Source: Brevundimonas sp. ASV9
GTDB lineage: Bacteria > Pseudomonadota > Alphaproteobacteria > Caulobacterales > Caulobacteraceae
Reading direction: 5' to 3'
Assembly: GCF_016429195.1 (NCBI RefSeq)
Contig: NZ_JAELUF010000014.1
Location: 1-50,171 of the forward strand
DNA: 50,171 nt
This document shows, piece after piece, positions 1-8,207 of the stretch. The position numbers and the translations under genes were made by a program. How positions within the stretch are numbered: position 1 is the first letter of the stretch; every line of letters begins with the position of its first letter. The notes below the pieces were generated by a model. It had not been told where the DNA came from, did no database searches, and was given only the letters and a program-made list of their open reading frames with translations.

Positions 1-1066
1 TCCAGCGTTCGAAATCGACGCGGGCGACCGGCTTTTTGATATGGACGCCGCCGGCCTGGAACAGGAAGGTCGCCTGGTCGTCGGCCGACAGGGCCATCTT
101 CAGCGTGGAGACGGCGCGGTACAGGTCATGGCCGTGGTTGTCGTCCAACACCTCGATCAGGCGCTCGATCTTCTCGGGCTCCAGCGCGGTGCGGGCCAGG
201 GCGCGGATGTCGCGCATGTCGCGCGAGGCGCGTAGCAGGGCCAGCTGATCCCAGCGGGCGAAGGCGGAATAATACCGCTGGGGAATAGGCAGTTGTTTGC
301 CGACGGAGCTGTACAGACCGCCCTTGCCCAGTTCGGGCGACACCAACTGGTCGATGATCCGGTAGTCGAAGGCGTCGCCCGCCACGCCGACGCCCGAGCG
401 CGCCAGCGGCGTCGAACGCAGGCCGTCGGGCGTATGTTCGAACCGGATGATGGAGAAGTCGCTGGTGCCGCCGCCGAAGTCGGCGACCAGGACCGTGGCG
501 TCCGCCTTCAGCTGGCGCGCGAAATAGAAGGCGGCGCCAACCGGCTCGTGCGCATAGCGGATGTCGGTGAAGCCCAGCCTCTGGAACGCCGCCTGATAGC
601 GCGACAGGGCCAGGGTCTCGTCCGGATTGCCGCCCGCAAAGGTGACGGGACGGCCGACGATGACGGCGGGCGGTGCATCCGTCAGGGCGTCGCCGGCATG
701 GTGGCGCAGGCGCAGGAGGAAGGCGGCCAGCAGATCCTCGAAGGCGTAGCGTTTGTTGTCGATCCGGGTTTCGGTAAAGGCGGCGCTGGCGGCGAAGGTC
801 TTGAACGACTGGATGAAGCGGGTCTCCAGCGGATCCTCGACATAGGCGGCGATGGCCCAGGGCCCGGCCTCGACCACACGCTCGGGCGGCTGGCCGTCCA
901 CGCCCGGATGGGTCTGGAAACTGAGCGCCGAGCGGAAGGTGGTGGTCTGGCCCTCGATGGCGTCGAAGGTCACGAGATGGGCGAGGCCGTCCGCATCGGT
1001 CAGGGCCACGACCGTATTGGTCGTGCCGAAATCGATCCCGATCGTCATCGGTTTCGTCGCCGTCAT
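1..1066 (-). CDS. Hsp70-family protein (YegD-like), 3' end outside window
   Basis: The product is an actin-fold ATPase of the Hsp70 family, probably a cytoplasmic chaperone-like protein. The first 355 residues are present and the C-terminus runs off the left edge. Visible motifs are the N-terminal phosphate-1 loop IGIDFGTTNT near residues 8-17, a second phosphate loop VADFGGGTSDFSI near residue 200, and an acidic VEDPLETRF stretch. The spacing resembles E. coli YegD (about 450 residues) more than DnaK, and the visible part shows no DnaK-type substrate domain. The ATG at 1066 is preceded by GGAG eight bases upstream; an internal ATG at 1048 is an alternative start. The family call is firm, the client and role unknown. 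Confidence 0.85.
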   Translation of the reverse strand, partial: MTATKPMTIGIDFGTTNTVVALTDADGLAHLVTFDAIEGQTTTFRSALSFQTHPGVDGQPPERVVEAGPWAIAAYVEDPLETRFIQSFKTFAASAAFTETRIDNKRYAFEDLLAAFLLRLRHHAGDALTDAPPAVIVGRPVTFAGGNPDETLALSRYQAAFQRLGFTDIRYAHEPVGAAFYFARQLKADATVLVADFGGGTSDFSIIRFEHTPDGLRSTPLARSGVGVAGDAFDYRIIDQLVSPELGKGGLYSSVGKQLPIPQRYYSAFARWDQLALLRASRDMRDIRALARTALEPEKIERLIEVLDDNHGHDLYRAVSTLKMALSADDQATFLFQAGGVHIKKPVARVDFERW

Positions 1067-1071
1067 GGCAG

Positions 1072-1090
1072 GGCTCCAGGCTAGGGAGCC
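1072..1090 (-). promoter_or_regulatory. Hairpin covering the Hsp70-family gene's ribosome binding site
   Basis: On the minus strand GGCTCC, a 7-base spacer and GGAGCC form a perfect 6-base-pair hairpin. Its 3' arm contains the GGAG Shine-Dalgarno sequence of the Hsp70-family gene. Pairing would hide the ribosome binding site. This is seen in the sequence; a role in translational control is inference. Confidence 0.35.
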
Positions 1091-1146
1091 GGGTTCCTAA
1101 CGGCAGACGGGGCAATAGCAAGGGCTAATGAGGGCGCGCGGCCGCG

Positions 1147-1599
1147 TCAGACCACGGCGTTGCCGGGCACACCCAAAATGCGCCGCTTCTGGGATGCGTA
1201 CTCGTCGTTGGAAATCGCGCCGCTATCGCGCAGAGCCGCGAATTTAGCGAGGTCGTCCGCAGACGCAGTTTCCCGACGAGGCGCCGCGTTTAGTCGAAGC
1301 ATCAGGTCGGCATTGTAGGCGCGGATGATGCCGCTCAGAAGGAAGACATCAACCAACAACCAAATGCCGAGCGCGCCGAGAAAGACGAAGCCTAGGCCAA
1401 ACCAAATGGTCGCCCAGCCCAGGATCGTAAGCATGAGTTGGCCCACAGCGGAACCCGTGCGGCCCGCGTAGAAGCGATGCCCACCGACGCCGCCCGTGAA
1501 AAACCAAAGCAGATAGGCGACGCCTGCCGACTTCTTGTTTGACTCGAACGCCATCAGCGCCTGCGTGTCGGCGCTCAGGCCGGTCGATTGATTTGACAT
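1147..1599 (-). CDS. TM2-domain membrane protein with C-terminal SHOCT motif
   Basis: This is a small inner-membrane protein of about 150 residues. A TM2 domain (residues about 20-90) has two hydrophobic helices with the family-typical YLLWFFTGGVGGHRFY stretch, followed by a second helix rich in aromatic and glycine residues. The C-terminus (about 115-145) carries a SHOCT-like short helical motif with LRDSGAISNDEYASQKRRIL. SHOCT motifs are usually C-terminal oligomerisation or membrane-association elements; the function of bacterial TM2 proteins is unknown. I place the start at 1599, after a GGGGGTGA stretch; an in-frame ATG at 1626 would add nine residues. The gene looks more A/T-rich than its neighbours and lies just downstream of the 3' end of tRNA-Ser. 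Confidence 0.8.
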   Translation of the reverse strand: MSNQSTGLSADTQALMAFESNKKSAGVAYLLWFFTGGVGGHRFYAGRTGSAVGQLMLTILGWATIWFGLGFVFLGALGIWLLVDVFLLSGIIRAYNADLMLRLNAAPRRETASADDLAKFAALRDSGAISNDEYASQKRRILGVPGNAVV

Positions 1600-1694
1600 G
1601 GTCACCCCCGTGATGACTCTCGTCATTCAACCTAGACGTTTTCCAGTCAAGCGCTTTGAGTTGTGATCTGCTGCTTTGTAGCGCCGAGCGTAAG

Positions 1695-1784
<90 letters not shown>

Positions 1785-1889
1785 TTGCCGCCGCAGCGGA
1801 GGCGGACGCCATAGCAGGCGAACGGGTCATTAACCAAAGCGGAAATGTCTTCGGTCATCCTGTTTTCGTATTTTTTACGAGGCGGGTCG

Positions 1890-2738
1890 ATGACGTTTGG
1901 ACAGGGAGTGCGCGGCGCGCTGATCCTGGGGCTGTTTTCGCTGCTGGCCGCCTGTTCCACCGTCGGCGGCGCGGGCGTGCGCGGGACGGTCGCCGGGCGC
2001 GGCGAGGACCATCCGCCGGTCGTCAAGGACCCTGCGCCGATCGTGTCGGGGACGATGCGGCCCTATCAGGTGCGCGGGCGCTGGTACACGCCCAAGGAAC
2101 AGCCGGATTACGAAGAGGTCGGGATGGCGTCCTGGTACGGCGACGCCTTCAACGGCCGGCCGACCTCGACCGGCGAGCGGTTCGACATGCATGCCCTGAC
2201 GGCGGCCCACAAGACCCTGCCTCTGCCCGGCCTGGTCGAGGTGACGAACCTGGAGAACGGGCGGCGGCTGGTGGTGCGGATCAATGACCGCGGGCCGTTC
2301 GTGGACAGCCGGATCATCGATCTGTCGCGCGAGGCGGCGAGCGAACTGGGAATGCTGTCGCAGGGCGTGGGGCGGGTGCGGGTGCGCTACCTCGGCCGGG
2401 CGCCGCAGCAGGGCGGGGGCACGCTGTTGCGGGCCTCGGCCCCGATGCCGCGAGGCGCGGTCCCGGCCGGCCCGCCCGTCAGCGTGCCCGTTATCGCCCC
2501 CGCGCCGGTCGCGGTCGCGGAGGTGACGACCTTCTGGGTCCAGGCGGGCAGTTTCTCGGATCAGGTCGAGGCCGGGCGAATCGCCGACAGCCTGAGCGGC
2601 TGGGTGCGCGCCGATCGGGGCGCGGGGCGGTTCAATGTGGTGGTGGGGCCGTGGGACAGCGCCAATGCCGCCGAGGCGGCGCGGCAGTCGGTCGTGGCGC
2701 GGGGTTATGCGGGCGCCCTGTTGATATCCGGCAGCTGA
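1890..2738 (+). CDS. rlpA: RlpA-like septal ring lytic transglycosylase lipoprotein
   Basis: This is a 282-residue outer-membrane lipoprotein. The signal peptide ends in the lipobox LLAAC with Cys22 as the lipid-modified residue. A double-psi beta-barrel RlpA domain follows at about residues 75-165, beginning [17 protein letters not shown] and including RINDRGPFV. After a proline/alanine linker, a SPOR domain (about 205-280) starts at FWVQAGSF. In characterised RlpA proteins the barrel cleaves naked glycan strands and SPOR binds denuded peptidoglycan at division sites. The ATG at 1890 follows GAGGCGGG and puts the lipobox in the right place; an upstream in-frame ATG at 1845 would add 15 unlikely residues. 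It heads the run leading to tmk. Confidence 0.93.
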   Translation: MTFGQGVRGALILGLFSLLAACSTVGGAGVRGTVAGRGEDHPPVVKDPAPIVSGTMRPYQVRGRWYTPKEQPDYEEVGMASWYGDAFNGRPTSTGERFDMHALTAAHKTLPLPGLVEVTNLENGRRLVVRINDRGPFVDSRIIDLSREAASELGMLSQGVGRVRVRYLGRAPQQGGGTLLRASAPMPRGAVPAGPPVSVPVIAPAPVAVAEVTTFWVQAGSFSDQVEAGRIADSLSGWVRADRGAGRFNVVVGPWDSANAAEAARQSVVARGYAGALLISGS

Positions 2739-2787
2739 TCGCGCGCGCGGGCTTGCACCGGGCGGCGTCGGCGCGCCATGAAGGCGC

Positions 2788-3420
2788 GTGACCCGTGGAC
2801 AATTCATAAGCTTCGAAGGCGGCGAGGGCGCCGGCAAATCGACCCAGGTCGGGCGGCTGGTCGCGCGGCTGCAGGCGGTGCTGGGCGAGCGCAAGGTCGT
2901 GCGCACGCGTGAACCGGGCGGCTCAAAGGGTGCTGAGGTGATCCGCAATCTGGTGGTGGCCACGGACGCCGAGCCGTGGTCGGCCATGACCGAGACCCTG
3001 CTGATGTACGCCTCGCGCTCGGACCATCTGGAGCGGACCATCCGCCCGGCGCTGGCGGTCGGCGACTGGGTGGTGTGCGATCGGTTCGCCGATTCCAGCC
3101 GGGCCTATCAGGGCGCAGGCGGCGGCGTGGCGCAAAGCTTTATCGAGCAGATCGACGCCGGCGTGGTCGGGAACGACCAGCCGGACCTGACCCTGGTGTT
3201 CGACCTGCCGGTCGAGGTCGGCCTGGAGCGGGCGTTCGGGCGCGGCCTGTTCGAGACGCGGTTCGAATCCAAGGGTCTGGCGTTCCATCAGCGCCTGCGC
3301 GAGGGCTTCCTTCGGATCGTCGAGGCCAATCCCAAGCGTTGCGTGCTGATCGACGCGGTCGGATCGCTGGACGAGGTCGAGGCGCGGGTCTGGCAGGCGG
3401 TTCAGGACCGGCTGCTGTGA
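2788..3420 (+). CDS. tmk: Thymidylate kinase
   Basis: The enzyme phosphorylates dTMP to dTDP with ATP in the cytoplasm, an essential step of dTTP synthesis. The 210-residue length is normal. The P-loop is FEGGEGAGKST (about residues 9-19), the DR motif is CDRFADSS with Asp98-Arg99, and substrate-binding REPGG is at about 41-45. It uses a GTG start; the nearby ATG at 2778 is out of frame. The stop overlaps the GTG start of holB by four bases, so the two are probably translationally coupled. The tmk-holB pairing is widespread in proteobacteria. Confidence 0.97.
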   Translation: MTRGQFISFEGGEGAGKSTQVGRLVARLQAVLGERKVVRTREPGGSKGAEVIRNLVVATDAEPWSAMTETLLMYASRSDHLERTIRPALAVGDWVVCDRFADSSRAYQGAGGGVAQSFIEQIDAGVVGNDQPDLTLVFDLPVEVGLERAFGRGLFETRFESKGLAFHQRLREGFLRIVEANPKRCVLIDAVGSLDEVEARVWQAVQDRLL

Positions 3421-4406
3421 GCGATCACCCGCGTGACCGGTTCGACCTGATCCCTGATGCCGCGGCGGAGACGGCTTTTCTGGACGCCTGGGAACGGGGG
3501 CGGTTGCACCACGCCTGGCTGCTGTGCGGGGTCGAGGGGACGGGCAAGGCCACCTTCGCCTATCGGGCGGCGCGACGGCTGCTGGGCGCGGCGGCCGATC
3601 CGGCGTCCGGGCCGCTGGGCGCGCGGCGCGATGATCCGGTCAGCCGGCTGATCTCGGCCCAGTCGCATCCGGACCTTCTGGTGCTGGAACGGCTGGTTGA
3701 GGGCGGCAAGACCAAGAAGTCGATCTCGGTCGATCAGTCGCGCGAACTGCCGGAGTTCTTTTCCAAGAGCCCGTCGCAAGCCCAGTTTCGGGTGGCGATC
3801 ATCGATGCGGCGGATGACCTGAATCTCAACGCCGCCAACGCCTTGCTGAAGGTTCTTGAAGAGCCGCCCGAGCGCGGCGTGTTGTTTCTGGTGACCCATG
3901 CGCCGGGGCGGTTGCTGGCGACGATCCGGTCGCGGTGCCGGCGGCTGAGCTTTCCGATCTGGACGCCGGATCGGCTGGAGACCCTGGTGCGCAACCGGAC
4001 GGGCGCGGAGCGTGAGGAGGCTGAACACGCAGCCGTCATGGCGGGCGGATCGCCGGGCGCGGCCCTGGCCCTGGCGTCCGGCGCGACGTTCGAGATGGAC
4101 CAGCTGGCGCGGCGATGGGTCGAGGGCGACGTGGACCGGGCCGAAGCCCTGGCCATCGCCGACCGGTTCCGCGGCGCCGAGGGTCAGGAGCGGTTCGAGA
4201 CCCTGATGGACCGGCTGATCGCGGCGGTGCGGATGCGCGCCTTGCAGAGCCCGCCCGGCGCCGGCAATCGCTGGGCCGAACTGTGGGAGCGGCTGCAGCC
4301 GTTGCCGGAACGGGCGGCGGGGCTGAACCTGGACAAGGCCGATGTGCTGGCCGGCGCGCTGGCGGACTTGAAGCGGGTCCAGGCCCAGCAGGAGCGGATG
4401 GGCTGA
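3417..4406 (+). CDS. holB: DNA polymerase III delta' subunit
   Basis: This is a clamp-loader subunit of 329 residues belonging to the AAA+ superfamily. A P-loop-like GVEGTGKAT is at about residues 38-46, and a lid helix and ALLKVLEEPP (sensor-1 region) follow. The SRC motif of clamp loaders appears as RSRCRRL. The cysteine cluster that forms the zinc module in E. coli delta' is not present between the P-loop and residue 80. The GTG start overlaps the tmk stop (GTGA), and the stop overlaps the next ATG (TGATG). A much longer open frame extends upstream inside tmk, but it does not resemble this family there. Confidence 0.93.
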   Translation: MSDHPRDRFDLIPDAAAETAFLDAWERGRLHHAWLLCGVEGTGKATFAYRAARRLLGAAADPASGPLGARRDDPVSRLISAQSHPDLLVLERLVEGGKTKKSISVDQSRELPEFFSKSPSQAQFRVAIIDAADDLNLNAANALLKVLEEPPERGVLFLVTHAPGRLLATIRSRCRRLSFPIWTPDRLETLVRNRTGAEREEAEHAAVMAGGSPGAALALASGATFEMDQLARRWVEGDVDRAEALAIADRFRGAEGQERFETLMDRLIAAVRMRALQSPPGAGNRWAELWERLQPLPERAAGLNLDKADVLAGALADLKRVQAQQERMG

Positions 4407-5188
4407 TGCTGATCGACAGTCATGTGAATCTGCATGCGCCGCAGTTCGACGAGGACCGGGACGCCGTGATCGCGCGCGCGCGCGAGGCGGGCGTCGGGCT
4501 GATGGTCGAGATTTCGGACAAGCTGACGACCTTCGAGGCGACGCACGGCATCGCCATGGCCAATGAGGACATCTGGTGCACGGTCGGGGTCCATCCGCAC
4601 GAGGCCAAGGATGCGGCGGACCTGACGGCGGCGACCCTGATCGAACTGGCCCGGCGGCCCAAGGTGGTCGGGATCGGCGAATGCGGTCTGGATTTCCACT
4701 ACGACCTCAGCCCGCGCGAGGTGCAGGCGGCGGTGTTCCGGCAGCATGTGGCGGCGGCGCGCGAAACCGGTCTGCCGCTGGTGATCCATACGCGTGAGGC
4801 GGACGATGTGATGGCGTCGATCCTGCGCGAGGAGCATGCCGTGGGGCCGTTCAAGATGTTGATGCACTGCTATACGAGTGGCGCGGAACTGGCGAAAATC
4901 GCTGCTGAAATGGGCTCCTGGTTTTCCGTGTCCGGCATCGCGACCTTCAAGGCGGCCGAGGATGTGCGGGCGGTTATCCGCGATATGCCGGGCGACCGGA
5001 TCATCGTAGAGACCGACTGCCCCTATCTGGCGCCCATTCCGCATCGGGGGCGGCGCAACGAGCCGGCCTACATCGGCCATGTGCTGGACAAGCTGGCCGA
5101 GATCCGGGGTTGGGACGCCGAGGAAGCGGATCGCCTTACGACCGAGGCCTTCTTCGGCCTCTTTGACCGGATACCCAGACCCGCATGA
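4406..5188 (+). CDS. TatD-family metal-dependent hydrolase
   Basis: This 260-residue TIM-barrel protein of the TatD DNase family is probably a cytoplasmic metal-dependent nuclease or phosphoesterase. Family motifs are GECGLDFHYD (metal-binding Glu near 92), VIHTREADD, LMHCYTSG and VETDCPYLAP with the catalytic Asp. The N-terminal motif reads DSHVNLH, whereas most TatD proteins have D-S/T-H-x-H-L, so the second histidine of the H-x-H pair is an asparagine here. The ATG overlaps the holB stop by one base, and the end overlaps the following ATG by four. In many alphaproteobacteria metG lies between holB and this gene; here it does not. Confidence 0.9.
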   Translation: MLIDSHVNLHAPQFDEDRDAVIARAREAGVGLMVEISDKLTTFEATHGIAMANEDIWCTVGVHPHEAKDAADLTAATLIELARRPKVVGIGECGLDFHYDLSPREVQAAVFRQHVAAARETGLPLVIHTREADDVMASILREEHAVGPFKMLMHCYTSGAELAKIAAEMGSWFSVSGIATFKAAEDVRAVIRDMPGDRIIVETDCPYLAPIPHRGRRNEPAYIGHVLDKLAEIRGWDAEEADRLTTEAFFGLFDRIPRPA

Positions 5189-5979
5189 GTTTCGAAGTCG
5201 TCATTCTGGGCAGCGGGTCATCGGGCGGGGTGCCGCGTGGGGACGGCGACTGGGGCGCCTGCGACCCGGCCGAGCCCAAAAACCGGCGTACACGCTGTTC
5301 GATGCTGGTCAGAAAGACCGGCGCGGAGGGTGTGACCAATGTCCTGATCGACACCTCGCCGGACCTGCGCGAACAGATGCTGGCCAGCGGCACGAAGCAT
5401 GTGGACGCGGTCCTCTACACCCACGATCATGCGGACCAGACCCACGGCATCGACGACCTGCGCACCTTCGCCGCGCGGGCGAGAAAGCGCATTCCGGCGT
5501 GGATGGATGCGGCGACCCACAGTTCGTTGACGCATCGGTTCGACTACATCTTCGAGAGCAAGTTCGGTTATCCGCCGCTGCTGGACGGACGGATCATTCC
5601 GCCGCACGGCGTGGCCTGGTCGGTCGAGGGTGCGGGTGGGGCGATCCCGGTCACGACGTTCGACCAGGCGCACGGGCCGATCCGCTCTGTCGGTTATCGG
5701 TTGGGCGAGGTGGCCTATTCCAGCGATGTGTCCGATCTGGACGACGCGGCCTTGGCGGCGGTGGCCGGGTGCAAGCTCTGGATCGTCGATGCGCTGCGTT
5801 ATGCGCCGCATCCCACCCATGCCCATCTGGACCAGGCCCTGGCGTGGATCGCCGCAGCCGATGTCGAGCGCGCGGTGCTGACGAATCTACACATCGACAT
5901 GGATTACAAGACCTTGTCGGCGCTTGTTCCCGAAAACGTCGAGGTCGGATTCGATGGCTGGAGCCGAGTGATCGGCTAG
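5185..5979 (+). CDS. MBL-fold metallohydrolase, PhnP-like
   Basis: The product is a 264-residue metallo-beta-lactamase-fold hydrolase. The N-terminus has GSGSSGGVPR, typical of the PhnP-like cyclic phosphodiesterase group. The metal motif is THDHADQTHG, where the last canonical His of H-x-H-x-D-H is a Gln. Further ligand candidates are in YSSDVSD and NLHIDMDY. E. coli PhnP cleaves 1,2-cyclic ribose phosphates, but no other phosphonate genes are here, so the substrate is unknown. It starts ATGA on the TatD stop and is last in the rlpA-tmk-holB run. Its end overlaps the convergent recG by four bases. Confidence 0.85.
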   Translation: MSFEVVILGSGSSGGVPRGDGDWGACDPAEPKNRRTRCSMLVRKTGAEGVTNVLIDTSPDLREQMLASGTKHVDAVLYTHDHADQTHGIDDLRTFAARARKRIPAWMDAATHSSLTHRFDYIFESKFGYPPLLDGRIIPPHGVAWSVEGAGGAIPVTTFDQAHGPIRSVGYRLGEVAYSSDVSDLDDAALAAVAGCKLWIVDALRYAPHPTHAHLDQALAWIAAADVERAVLTNLHIDMDYKTLSALVPENVEVGFDGWSRVIG

Positions 5980-8063
5980 CTCGCGCCGGCCTTGTGATTT
6001 TTCCAGTCGAATAGCTCTTCCAGCACCTGCACCGCCTGGCCGCGTTCCGACGTCAGATCGGGATCGCGGTTCATGATCAGCCGCGCATCATCGGCGGCGG
6101 CTAGCATCAGGCTGCGGTGGCGGATCGGGTCGGCGAAGCGGTAGGCGGGAAAACCGCTTTGTTTCAGGCCCAAGGGATCGCCGCCGCCGCGCAGGCGGAA
6201 GTCTTCCTCGGCGATCTCGAATCCGTCCTCGGTGCGACGCAGGGTTTCGAGCCGCTCCTTGGCCGTCTCGCCCAAGGCGCCGTCCTGACCGCCGTAAAGC
6301 AGAATGCAGGAACTGGCCTTGGAGCCGCGCCCAACGCGGCCGCGCAACTGGTGCAACTGGGCCAGGCCGAAGCGGTCGGCGTGTTCGATCACCATGATCG
6401 AGGCGTTGGGCACGTCCACGCCGACTTCGACCACCGTGGTGGCGACGAGGACCGGCAGGCGGCCGTCGGCGAAGTCGGCCATGACGGCCTCGCGCTCGGC
6501 TCCCGGCATCTGGCCGTGGGCCAGGCCGACATCGACGCCCAGCAGGCGTCGCAGATCGTCGGCGCGATCGACGGCGGCCGCCAAGTCGATGGCCTCGGAT
6601 TCCTCAACCAGAGGACAGATCCAATAGGCCTGGGCGCCGCTTTCGACGGCGCTCTTCAGGCGGGCGGCGACCTCGCCGATACGGGCCAAGGGCAGGACGG
6701 CGGTCGTAACGGGGGTGCGGCCGGGCGGCTTTTCCAGCAGGCGACTGACCTCCAGCTCGCCGTATTGCGTCAGCTCCAGCGTGCGGGGGATGGGGGTGGC
6801 CGACATGGTCAGCAGATGCACGGCGCCCAGGCGCGGGTCGCCCTTGGCTTGCAGTCTCTGGCGTTCGTTCACGCCGAACCGGTGCTGTTCGTCGATAACG
6901 GCCAGCGCCAGGCGGTCGTAGCGAACGGCGTCCTGGAACAGGGCATGGGTGCCGATGGCGACCTGGGCGTGACCCGAGGCCAGGGCAGCCAGTTTCTCGC
7001 GCCGTTGCGCCGGGGTGTCGCGGCCCGTGAGCAGGACGGCGGTGACGCCGGCTGCGTCCAGCATGGGGCCGAGCTTCTCGTAATGCTGGCGCGCCAAGAT
7101 TTCGGTCGGGGCCATGAGCGCGGATTGGAAACCGCTGGCAGCGGTGTCGGCCAGAGCGAGGGCGGCGACGGCGGTCTTGCCCGATCCGACATCGCCTTGC
7201 AGCAGCCGGCCCATCTGCTGGCCCGAGGCCAGGTCGCGACGGAATTCGGCGATGGCCTGGGCCTGGGCGTTGGTCAGCTGGAAGGGCAGGGCCTGGAGCA
7301 GGTGTTCGGACGCCGCGCCGGGCGCGATGACGGGTGCGGGCCTGATCTCGCGGGCGCGGCGACGACGGGCCAGAGCCAACTGATGGGCCAGGAACTCGTC
7401 ATAGGCCAGGCGCTGGCGAGCCGGGGCGTCGGGCGACAGGTCCATCTCGGCTGAAGGAGCATGCAGGGCGTCCAGAGCGGCGCGCCAACCCAGCCAGTTC
7501 TGCTTCTTGAGCCAGGCCGGATCCTGCCACTCCGGCAGGTCGGGCGCGGCGGGCAGGGCGCCCTGAACCAGTTTACGCAACTGGCGCGAGCTGAGGCCCT
7601 GCGTCGCAGGATAGACGGGCTCGGACGCCGGAATGTCGGCGGCCTTGTCTGGCGTGACGATGTCCGGATGAACGATTTGGACCTCGCCATTGAACCTTTC
7701 GACCTTGCCTGCGACCAACCGCGTCTCGCCGCGCGGCAACAGCCGGTCGATGTGCTGGGGCGAGCCGCCGAACCAGACCAGATGCACGTAGCCAGTGGGA
7801 TCGCTGGCCCGGACTTTCAGCGGCGCGCCGGGGCGGCTGGGCGTGAAGAGGCGATCGATGGTCACGGTGAAGACGCCGACCTCGCCATCCACGGCGGTGG
7901 CGGCCTGGGCAGGGCGTCGGACGATGACGCCGGACGGGCTGAGGAACAGCAGATCGCGGACAAGAGGGCCCGCCACCTTTTGCACCAGAGGCAGGACGCG
8001 AGGGCCCACGCCCTTGAGGGTCGAGACCTCGGCGAACAGGGGAAAGAGAATCTGCGGACGCAT
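5976..8063 (-). CDS. recG: ATP-dependent DNA helicase RecG
   Basis: RecG remodels stalled replication forks and Holliday junctions. The 695-residue protein has the N-terminal wedge/OB domain (about 1-200), helicase motif I LLQGDVGSGKTAVA near 290-300, motif II DEQHRFG, motif III MSATPIPRT, and motif VI QLRGRVGRG. The C-terminal TRG region (RFRGGGDPLG-like, read as DFRLRGGGDPLG) is present. I choose the ATG at 8063 (MRPQILFPLF), which matches the usual RecG N-terminus; an in-frame ATG at 8075 adds four residues. It diverges from sdhE-mfd and converges on the metallohydrolase. Confidence 0.96.
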   Translation of the reverse strand: MRPQILFPLFAEVSTLKGVGPRVLPLVQKVAGPLVRDLLFLSPSGVIVRRPAQAATAVDGEVGVFTVTIDRLFTPSRPGAPLKVRASDPTGYVHLVWFGGSPQHIDRLLPRGETRLVAGKVERFNGEVQIVHPDIVTPDKAADIPASEPVYPATQGLSSRQLRKLVQGALPAAPDLPEWQDPAWLKKQNWLGWRAALDALHAPSAEMDLSPDAPARQRLAYDEFLAHQLALARRRRAREIRPAPVIAPGAASEHLLQALPFQLTNAQAQAIAEFRRDLASGQQMGRLLQGDVGSGKTAVAALALADTAASGFQSALMAPTEILARQHYEKLGPMLDAAGVTAVLLTGRDTPAQRREKLAALASGHAQVAIGTHALFQDAVRYDRLALAVIDEQHRFGVNERQRLQAKGDPRLGAVHLLTMSATPIPRTLELTQYGELEVSRLLEKPPGRTPVTTAVLPLARIGEVAARLKSAVESGAQAYWICPLVEESEAIDLAAAVDRADDLRRLLGVDVGLAHGQMPGAEREAVMADFADGRLPVLVATTVVEVGVDVPNASIMVIEHADRFGLAQLHQLRGRVGRGSKASSCILLYGGQDGALGETAKERLETLRRTEDGFEIAEEDFRLRGGGDPLGLKQSGFPAYRFADPIRHRSLMLAAADDARLIMNRDPDLTSERGQAVQVLEELFDWKNHKAGAS

Positions 8064-8135
8064 CGCCGTGAACATAGCGTGACCATGACGGGTGGCGAAG
8101 TGCGTTCAGGAACGCTATCTGCGCTTCTTCCATTT

Positions 8136-8183
8136 GAAGACGCTAACGCTCGCCACGCGGTGGCTCGCTGCTTGAGCGTCTTT
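8136..8183 (+). promoter_or_regulatory. Stem-loop in the recG / sdhE intergenic region
   Basis: Outer arms AAGACGCT (8137-8144) and AGCGTCTT (8175-8182) pair perfectly, with a possible extra G-U pair. An inner hairpin GCCAC-GCG-GTGGC lies between them, and the outer stem is followed by a short T run. Read on the plus strand it resembles an attenuator or terminator 25 bases before the sdhE start; it may also act in the recG leader. No function is proven. Confidence 0.4.
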
Positions 8184-8207
8184 TCACTTTGCCGGGCAAG
8201 GATTCTT

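Noticed and set aside
126-1121. Long open frames in other frames over the Hsp70-family gene
   Set aside because: The minus-strand frame with the Hsp70 phosphate loops is clearly the coding one; the others have no domain.
4470-4490. Alternating CG run in the TatD gene as a possible special DNA structure
   Set aside because: It is short, coding for Ala-Arg-rich residues, and similar runs occur elsewhere in the window (for example near 22628).
6117-7454. 445-residue plus-strand open frame inside recG
   Set aside because: Antisense to recG motifs and low-complexity in composition; no ribosome site.
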